Positions 47,901 to 58,271 of a DNA stretch of 64,000 nt are shown here, in pieces (the first letter of the stretch is position 1; every line of letters begins with the position of its first letter). The notes beneath the pieces were generated by a model, which saw only the letters and a program-made list of their open reading frames with translations, ran no database searches and was not told the DNA's origin. The position numbers were made by a program, and so were the translations under genes. This stretch comes from Anseranas semipalmata (lineage: Eukaryota > Chordata > Aves > Anseriformes > Anseranatidae): positions 662,308-726,307 of the forward strand of contig VXAA01005609.1 in NCBI GenBank assembly GCA_013399115.1. The letters are read 5' to 3'.

Positions 47901-50900
47901 CATGAGGGAAGGTGTGCAGGTGAAACCAGGCAGAAAAGTTTGGAGATACTCCTGACAGCAAGGGCAAGATGACAAGGAAGGACTCTGAGGAGACCATGAG
48001 GGGACAGCACTACTACAGATAGTAGGAGAGGTAGCTGGCAACCAGGCAGAAGTGCTGCATTGTCTCTTGCACATCGTTGCAGTCAAAGGACTATAAGAAG
48101 ATGAACAAGTGAACAGCCTTTAAAGGTCTCTGCAGTACAGACTCCCTGGAGCCACAGCTTCAAGCTGTAAACGATACTGTACTCTCCTCGCGGCGCCAGC
48201 CACCATGTAACCTTGCCATGGCCAGCCTCAGCTGCAGCAGCTGACTCCCCTATTCCAGCAAGAGAGCAGCAGAGGCTCAAATGAGCGAGATCAGCCCACA
48301 AACGCAGCACTGAAGCTGGAATATGGCAGCTCACCTCTTCTGGCTCAAAGCACGGTCTCAGCTGTGCGACTCCTGGGGTGGGATCTTTCAGCTGGGGGCC
48401 CTTGTTGCCCACAACCCACCTGCTCTGAGTGGACCTTTTAGTTCCCACTTCAGGGACAGTTCTGCACCAAAGCCAGGAGTGGCAGTTTGTTACTCAGTTA
48501 TAGTTGCATGGCACCAGCCAGGAAGACTCTGCAAACCTGATTCTCCTGTCTTGGATGTATGCAGCAGATGCTCAGATGTCTTTTCTTTGCCTTTAATTTC
48601 TTACCAGGACAATAAATTTCACTTTTCTGCCATCTAGCCAGATGGGGAACTTCTCGCAGTGTCTGTGCCTGGCAGAAAAACCTTTCTGCCTCCTCATCCC
48701 TCCTCCTGTATTGATGTGCTCTTCTGCATGGATGCCACGGGACTTAGCTAGAAAGCTTTGGCAAAACTCTTGATGAACAGTCCCCAGGCATCGCTATGCC
48801 TTCTTGACAGTGTCGCCTGGGCCAGACGTCATGGTCACAGACACCACTCAGCCTCCCTTCCTCTGTTTGTGAAATGTGAACTGAACACAACTCTTCTCTT
48901 CTAACTTCAGGCAGTCCTTTGCTTCTACTTTTATGTATACCCCCTTTCTTCACCTCCCCGCCTAGCGCTCTCTGTCACAGCCAAATGTCTATCCTACTCT
49001 TCCCTCTGTAACGGAGCATCCTACCTTGGTCTAGTCAGGCTGCTCTTAAAAATCCTAGCTGCTCAGGCCTGCCTTTCCCACCTGGGCCTTTGCACAGCAT
49101 CTCCTCAGCACTCTTGTCCCAGGACTGACTTCTGAGGAACTACCGAAGCTCCCTTGCATGTGTCAGCTTTGTCGCAAGTCAGCTCCTCACCTTGTCAGAC
49201 ATGAGGGTGGAGATCGACCGGCCAATTTCATGGTAATCCATGTTGGCCTGGCTCGGTCCCAGCAGCACAAAGATGAATCTGACAGGGATTGGGACCTCCA
49301 AGACAGATTCCAGGAAGACGGCCTCATTTAGTCGGACAAAGGCCATAGTTGGCTGCTCCAGGAACTGCACACAACCTACCAGGAGGCAATGTTTTGAGCA
49401 TAGTTAATCATTGGGGTGAGCTGTACTTGGCTGCCTTGAACAATGGAAATGGCAATATAGAAGGTTCCCGTGAGCCTGCAGTCCCGTACTTATTTCCAGA
49501 CCATTGAAAGGGCATCAAGCTTCACACTGAGGACTGCTCAAAGTCCCCTGTTCACTGATCATTCCCCAGCAATGCTACTTACTTTCTTTAGCTCTCCCAG
49601 TTAGCCTATTCTCAATCTCTTACACACGGGCTCTACTTACATTATAAGGGGCTAAGTTTAAATCAGAAAATTGTTTTCCACTAAGCCACTGCCTTATGGA
49701 AGGAAGTCTCTTACATGTAAGCAGTTACTTTTATCACACAAACTTCTAATCTCATCAAAGAATGAAATCAGGTTTGCTTGACATGACCTATTTCCCATAA
49801 ACCTCACTGCTTGGCAATAATTACATTCTTATCCTTTAGTTCTTTATTAATTGAATCCCCTATTAGCTGTGCCATTATTTTGGCTGGGAAGAACGTCAGG
49901 TTAAACAACCTATAGGTACTAGATTACTGCACTTCTCTTCTTGAGCACTGACACTATTAGCTGTCTTCTGTTTTTTTTTTTTTTCCTCATGTGTTCCCTG
50001 CATTCCTAGACCTTTTTCAGATGAAAAATGAGCCAGTTCTCTAAAGACTCATAGGTACAAATTACACTGTTTTACGATGGCCGCATCTCATGAATGTGTT
50101 TGGCAGCCTTCTCAGTTCCTAACAGATTGGGAAGCACTCCCGCATCCTCCAGCATACCAGTTGCTTCCTTCTCATACTGAACACAAATGTTTATTGATTA
50201 CTTCCATTTCTCTGGCATTATTACTGATCTTTCTGCCATCTGTGTCCAGCAAAGAGCTGTGTTCTGTGTTAGACTGGCAAATCTGGGCCATCTGAACAGC
50301 CATGAGAATCCCAAGATACAGAAATGACCAGTGTGTAGTTACTTGAGTATTCAAAGTGCATTTATGAAACTGATCTGGCTTCATCGTGGTTAAGCATCAG
50401 CTTGGTTGAGCGGCCAAGCCTCTTTGCCTGAGTTTTCTATCTACTAGACTGGCAATGACATTTACTTTGCCTGTAGCATAGTTGTGTTTGTTCAGATGTT
50501 AATGCCAGCAAAGTGCTGAAGAGGACTACACTCTTGTGGCCAGAAGGTACTAAAGCCACTGATGCTCGAGCCTGCCTGCCCACAGCCCTCATTTGTATAG
50601 AGAAATATCTCTAGGCAGTGATATGGCCAATACCAGAGACCTTGCCAGCTGCTGGGCCCTGTTCCCCAAAACTCAAAGCTCCTTGGCACACACCTCCAAC
50701 AACCAAAACTAGCCAGGGCCAGGTGCTGTCAAGGTGTAATAGGCTAGCCAGGCTGGGGGCAGCAATGGTCAGAGGACAACACAAGGACCTATAGCAGTGC
50801 TGGCAATCAGTCCCTTGGGCACCACTTACCCACTTCTGAGCTGCAAAATGGGATGTTTTGGTGAGTGTGGCTAAACCTTCTCCTCTGAGCTGGGCACCAG

Positions 50901-53900
50901 TTCCCAACAGCAGTGTCTATCAACCTCTTCACATTCAGTACTTAATTTCAGAAAAAAAAACTACCCAGTCACCCTCTACATTTACTACAGACAAACAAAA
51001 TGTGTGTTGTCACCACAGGAGAGAGTGTACAAGGCTCCCTTCTCACTTAAACTTTGGTAACATGTACTAGATGCCCAAATACGCCTCAGGAAGGAGAGCA
51101 CCCACAACTGGGCCCAGACCAGGATCTGAACTGGTCTCTTTTGGTGTTGGGGGAGTCCACTTGCTGCCTCTTACCCACGAGGACCACTGTGGCCTCTGCA
51201 TCTTCAGGAATCTTCTCCATTAGCTTCAGGTATTTACGGTGTCCCTCGGAGTTATGGAGATGCAGGTTTTTCTGCCAGGGAAGAATACAAACAAGTAAGG
51301 ACCGTGTCCCTTTGCCTTGGTTTCCCTACACAGCCTTGTGCCCCACCGGCATATTGGCACCTGGACTTGCCTTGGCCCATGCCAGATGCCTGGCTCCCTG
51401 CCTCACTAGCAAGGGATCCTTGCAGTGAAAGGTCATCCTGCAAACACCAGGGCCGTTGCTGCCATTGCAAGCTCCAGCAGACATTTGCATACAGTGTGAG
51501 GCTAAAATTAGGTCCCAAAATCATAACGCAGTGACCTGATTTCCAGCATTGCAGGTGATCCAGGGGAGCTCAGCCCTTGCAATGATGAGGCCTCCCGTGA
51601 AGGGGCCCAGACGTAGGCATCAAGAGTTCCTGTGCGCCATCCCAGGCCAAAGGGTGACTTTAGGGTGTGTGTGGAAAAAAGAGTGGCAACCCCTCACATC
51701 ACTCTTACCTCTTTGCACTCGGTCTCATTGGCCTTGGGGTCAGCCATCTCAATGCGCTCCTCCCCCATGAGGGGCACGCAGGTGTCTGTGGTGTGGTTGT
51801 GGTGGTGGTTCCCCACAATGGAGTTCATGCTGGAGCTGGAGTGGTTCCTTGGGAAGAAGCCTTCTTTCTCATCATTTGGGTGGCTGGGGGAGGGAGTGGC
51901 ACAGACTCATTATCCTGCTGCAGATAGTCTCCCTGCCCTATCCCACCACCTCTTCAGAGACTCTTGCCCCACCATGGCAATGATCTGTCCATCTGAGGTA
52001 CAGCCAGGTTCTTGCCAGCCTCCCTTGCGGCCTGGGGCTTGCAGATAAGCCCTGAGCATTGCACAGCCCTTGGCTGTGTCTCACCCACCTGTGCTTCAGC
52101 AGCAGGGCACGCAGCACGTTGGCTCGGTCCTCCGCTCTGATCTGGTCAGAGATGATCATGGTCTCCACCATGAGGTGAGCGATGCCAGGCAGTGTGGTCT
52201 GCTCCAGGTCGAGAAGGACAGCACCTGCCAGCAGGAGGGGAAGAGCCCTGCTCCTAGTGTGCAGCACTCCCTGCTGCACACGTGCTCTGGGGACACAGCC
52301 ATCCCGCAACAGTCCCACAAGCACCAGGCCCTCCTCCCACCGGAGGCAACTCTCAGCCCTTCTTGCTTCCCCTCTGCAGCCAGTCCCAGTGCCCACACGC
52401 AGGGCAGGGGCCTCAGACCAGTCAGCTGCTAGGACTACCCAGTCGCCCTGTACATTTACTACAGACAAACAAAATGTGTGTTGTCACCACAGGAGAGAGT
52501 GTACAAGGCTCCCTTCTCACTTAAACTTTGGTAACATGTACTAGATGCCCAAACTCTGGCCAGCGGCACAAAGCAGTTTCTGACTCACCATGGGCAATTG
52601 TCTTCCTGAGCTCCAACAGGCTGCGGAAAGACAGTGAAGCCACATGGGGTTTCCCCCACCTTGCTGTGTCCTCCTCTACATCCTCCTCAAACTTGATCCA
52701 GCGGGCTGTCTCCCTCCAGTGCATCTCCTGGTTTTTATCCACCACCAGCTCGTTCAGCTCCACAAAAACCTAGTGCGAATTACAGCAAGGATGTGAGACT
52801 TCCCCTGATGCATACAGTTCTATGAGCAACATGTGGAAAGCCTCAGGTTTGTCCTCAGCGTACTGCTTGGTCTATAGCAATGCCTGGGTAAACCTGCCTT
52901 AATTAACCAGAGCTTTGGTGAACAGAAACAGCCAGGACAAATATCACTGTCAGCAGGGCAGGAGCTTCCATCAGCACATGAAGCAGCAGAAAGCTTCAAG
53001 TCAGATGACACAGGCAGAGAGAGAATGATGCAAAGCTGGACCCCTCTCTACCAAACTAACATTTTTTTCCTCTGCCTGCTTCTTGGCTAGAATAAGTTTC
53101 CCCCCAAGATTTCCCATACTAACTTTCCTACCAGAGATGGTGATATCACTGTGCTGCCAACTTCCAAAACAGCACTACCATTTCTCTGACTTTTTTTTTA
53201 ATGTCTTTCCTAAAGTTGAAGCTTTGTGATTTCAGAGAAATCTCAGCTTTTATTGAAAAAGTGCATTTTCAGCCCTCATGACAATGCATAAGAGCTTGAA
53301 ATGTCACTCCCAAGACCACGTAAAAAATTAATTATATTGAAACCACATTTATCACTTTATAAAATGCCTGTTTCTCATCCTGATTTATGGCTTCTGAACA
53401 AGTGTGGGAGGACAGCACATGGATACCTCATGGGGCTTTCTATCCAACTTCTTCTTCTTCTTCTTTTTCTTGACAGATGGGGTTGATGCTAATTTTTTGC
53501 TTGTCCTGGTGATCTGGCTCCGAGACGGTTTCTTCATCAGATGCCTCCTCACACCAGGGTTATCTTCAAAACGGTGGCCTGAACACAAGGAAAAAGACAA
53601 AAAACCACCAGTGTGTCTAGTGGAAACACACCGTCTGGCACGGAAACACATCCAAGCCCACCCTTCTCTCATTAGATTACACTAGCAAAGCCCTGGCAGC
53701 TGGAGCGCTCACCATCATCCTCCACACCTTTGAAGATCTTGCCTGTCTCACCTGCCTACTTTCAACTGTTTCTGATGTCTGAGAGCTATTTCCTTCAAGA
53801 AGAAGGTTTCCTCCCAGGCAGTGCATATGCTGGAGCATCACTGCAAAAGCTTTTATTCACAGTACCTGAATAAGTGGTGCATGAACCCTCCCCATACTCC

Positions 53901-56900
53901 CTCAGCAAAAAGCCCTGCCCGCACAGCTCTGCACGCAGACAGCACAGGCAAGCAACTGGCTGGGGCTCATTTCTCCCACTTGGTGCTCAGCAAGCATAAA
54001 GGGCAGTGAAAGGGAAGGATATATAGCTGCTGGCCTGGGAGATGCACAGAAATATCGATGGCTGTTTTATTTAATTATGTGATAAGACTGTAGTATAACA
54101 GAGCAGTCCTGGGGCTGGCATGTAGGCTGTGCAACCAACTCCAGCTATTGCTGTTCCTAGATGCTCCACAGTGGTGCTGGGGGACCAAGTGGAGCTCTCC
54201 ATTGGCTGGGGTTGAAGTCCAGTCTCCATGTACCTTGCTGCACTTGGCTTCAAGACCTGCAGCTCTTTGGGCATGAGAGGTAGTGAAAAGCACTGGGCTT
54301 GAAGGCCCCATGCTGTCTTTGATGTTGCAGGAAAATATCTGTGCATCTCTGGCATGGAAAGAAACAGCCCAGCATCAGGCCAGGCATACCATGGCCTTGT
54401 TCCTTAGAAACCTGGGTTGCCAAATTAAATATAAAATGAATCAATACTGAGCCTCAGGGGATTTTCATCCATTGGCTGCCCTGCTGATGCAAGTCCTGCT
54501 GTCAGTGGGACTCCTCCCTGCTCCACTTACTGCACTACAATGTCGATAGGAACCAATAACTGCCCACTGATACAACGTCTCTGGGAGCTGTGCGTGCGTG
54601 GGGCTTCCTCAGACTTTTGCATAGATTTCTCAGTTCCTGCATGCTCTGCAGCTACTTCCCTCAAACGAATGTCAAGTTCAAGTGAGCACCTGAAGCCTGG
54701 GGTCCTTACTCAGGATACAATCTTGGACTGAGATCCAAGGGTGATGTGCCCAGAGAATAGCTCTTCCCTCCGTGCTTGAAGCCGAATTCCCCAGGACAGC
54801 TTCATCTCACCAAGTACAGCTCTTGCCATACCTCCTCTCCACTGCTCCCCATGAGCAGAGCATGAGACGATGACAATGTCTGAGGGCAGTTTATGGAGCA
54901 TGATTCCCATGGTCGCTCCACTACAACAAACGGGTACGTCACCCTCCCACACAGCATCTCCCACAGTCTCTTCCAGAAGATCTTGCCACGTTGGCTTCCA
55001 TCAGTCAGATTTCTTGGGCTGACCATGTTTCTTTTCCTCCAGCTTAAATCTGAAAATGACAAATGCTACTTTCCACTGGTTAAAGTCTTCCTCCAGAGTC
55101 AGTCCTAGCCAATCCAACTCAGCAGGAGAATGCCTTCAATCCACGTGTTAGCTCCCACTTTCCTACTTTCTTTACCCTCTATCCACAAGCAGAAAGTCCA
55201 GAAAGAGGCATCAGAGTAGTTGTATCAGTACTAGAGAGCAACTTGCTAGCCCAGCATCACAGCGATGGTGAACATTTCCTATTTGCCTAAATGGTAAGCT
55301 ATAGCATCACTTCAAGTAAGAAGAGATTGAAACCCTATCTCTTGGAATATTTAAAGTTAGACTAAACAAAATGCTACTCAACATAGAAGAAGTCACAGCC
55401 CTGTGCTGGCTTCTGGAAAAAGCTATTGCCCTGCCACATCCTTCCCAGTTTTAGCTGGAGTGGGACAGTACATGTGTGAGTAAATATGAATATATAGAGA
55501 CACACAAACACTACCAACCCCAAAGTATGTAAATGCATGTGGGACGTGTATTATAACCAGACAGCTAAGTGTGCAGACATGTAGCACAGCATGTGTAATT
55601 GGGAAGGTGAAGGCAGAGACAGGACTATACCTGTGCAAACACACACACAGGTATGGGAGGATGAGATTGGGCCAAGCCTGCTGTTTCTACAGTATACCTG
55701 TGTCACTGTGAATAGAAGGGTAAGGAAGACACGAGAGGAGCTATGAAGATGCAAGCTCCAGATGAAACTGTGCTTCAGTTACCAATTAGCGTCAGAGAAA
55801 GAACAAACCTGCAACCTGCCAGGCATCTCTGGAGGCTGTGACAAGAGGCGTGCTGGCAGTCCTGAATGGGGGCCTGAGATGAAGAATGAGCTCTGTGGCA
55901 GGGCTCAGAGGGCCCCCAGGACAGGAGGAGAAGCAACTACAACACAGTGAGCAGGAGCAAGACAACTTTCCTGGATGCTGTTTGCACGCATACTTGGCGA
56001 AGCCTGAGTGCATTTTTTACCTACCACAGACCAACCAAGGCAGAAATAGCAGATTGAAGACTTCCACTTCTCCATCATTCAGATGTCAGCATGCACTGGA
56101 TAGTGGAAAAACCTGAATAAAGCAGATACTAGGGAAATGCAACACAGAATCCCCAGATGGCTTGGCCTAGAACCCATGTCCATCCAGGCTGGTGCTGAGT
56201 TCAAGGTAATAAAGCCAGTTAGACCCCAGCTCATCCCTGCTGCCACCCAGGTGTCCCTCCATAGTGCTCCCCATGCTCCAGTCACTAAAACGAGAGCAAA
56301 CAGACCAGCTCAGGTCCAACAGGGAGTCTGCTCTGCAGAAAAGCTATTCCTCCTGGATCTGACTTGATCCTGGAAGAGCTGCTGCCATGTAGCGAGTAGC
56401 TGAGCAACTGGCACTAGCTGGACGTGAGCTGACTCTGCACAGACCTGACGCTGTTGTCTCTGCCCTATCTCTGTAGGATTAATTCACAGTGTGGATTTAT
56501 TGTGCAGAAATAATTAAGAGTTGACTGTACAGTACATCCTATTTCAAACACCTGCAGTATTAGCTGCAGCAATCAATGAATTTGTTAACTGCTAGCAAGC
56601 CAAATATCCCCACTTTATACGTGATGCATGTCACACCTTCTAGAAGCAATCTGCCCTTTCTACCTTCCCAAGAGCAGTCATACTTTCTTGAGTGAAACTG
56701 GGGCAATTTCTCACACTTCTAATGCACAGGTTGCTCAGTCTGGGACAGCTGACAGGGACAATTTGCTCCAGGTTTGTGTTTTGAACTTTGCTCCTATTAA
56801 ACTGTTTGTGAATTTACAGTAACAAGTATCATACCTAGCCAAAAGCAAATCCCCATTTGCTGGTCCCCGCACAAGCACATAGACAGATGTTTCTTCCCCA

Positions 56901-58271
56901 GAGGCTGCAAGGTTTATAAAGATGGACTAGCTGAGACAGAGAAAATGATGCTGGGACTGGGAGGAATGGCAAGTTAAATGTTTTGCCCAAGATCACACTG
57001 GCAAGCTGTGGCAGAGCCAGAAACTGAACCAAGCCTCCTGAGTCCATGTTGCAAGCACTCTGCTTCCCCACTCCTGCTTGCAAAGCCTGCAAGTGAGCTA
57101 CTTCTGGGGCCATGTCACCTTCCCTTGTGTGCTCGTAGAATGCCTTAAAAAATTAGAACATGATCTAGATGAGGACATTTGGGCAGCTGCCACAGAGCTA
57201 TGACTGTGAACAGTATCACTCCCAAGGTGACACACAAAGCCACCTTTTAACTGTGAGTGACCACTGCCTGCTGAAAAAAGAAAAGAACGGTGGGAGCAAG
57301 GCTCTGGTTTCTGCGCAGTCCCTGGGATGGCTCAGAGAGCCAGTTCTTCACAAGGGGTGCACAGGTAAGGAAACAGATGCGGAGAACAGAAAGACGCTCT
57401 TTGCTCTTAAGATTCCTATTCTTTCCTTCCCTGCTTTTCTCACTCTCACTTCCTTCCTCTTTTCCCCTTTCCAGGCACCCCAGCCAGCTTGCCATTAGCT
57501 AATTTCACAAACAACACGCAAGCCTGCAGACAGAGGGACTAGTTTATGTTTTCCTCCAGACATTAGTTTACGGTGCAGTAAACAAAAGCAGAGCTGAGAA
57601 CCTGATACCCACTGCTTCTGTCGGATCTGCAGCCCAGCTCAAATTCCAGCAGAGAGCAACAGCACACTGTCACCTTGTGCCACAGATGGAAGGGAAAATT
57701 TCTCTGTCCTTATACATGCTTTGGAGCAGCAGCTTTTCTTTTGGCCACAGCATGGGCTACATCCCAATAAGCACAAACAGCACGATACAGCTGCCTTCAG
57801 AACTGCTCGAGTGAGACACACACAGGGAAGCACCTCAACACTGCAAAATGGATCTGTACAAAGACCTCGGACAGACACACAGACACCAGACAGCTCCTCC
57901 AGCATCCCCAGGCACAGGGTTGCATGCAGTGGGGCAGACAATACCTTCTCTAAACCAGGAGACGAACCTGACACAAAGAGGGCAGCAGACAGCAAACACA
58001 GGGTGGGGGATACACACTTTAGATCGGGGCTCTGATCTACAGCTGCAACCGGGGGGTCACTGCTCTGGTACTTACAGGTGGGCTCCCCGCCTGGGTAGCC
58101 CAGATGGTTTCTGATGGCCTCCCATAAATCATAGTCTTCAAAATTGAAGGCAAATTCATCAAAGTCTTCATAGCCGAGTGAGTTGCGAATGCAGGTGCTT
58201 ATTGCTACCTTGGGGCTGCTGCCCCCTTCCGATTCCTTCGCTGCCTCCTCTCCCTCCTGAAGGGTCGTCAT
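38862..58271 (-). CDS. SLC4A3: SLC4A3 short (cardiac-type) form from an internal first exon
   Basis: The start is ATG 58271-58269 in a separate exon between the exons equivalent to human 6 and 7. It splices (phase 1) into 53578. The joined reading frame is 3042 nt, 1013 residues plus stop. In mammals the cardiac AE3 transcript starts from a promoter in intron 6, and this exon sits in exactly that place. The exchanger and band-3 domains are shared with the long form; only the N-terminus differs. That it is used in heart is inferred from mammals. Confidence 0.8.
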
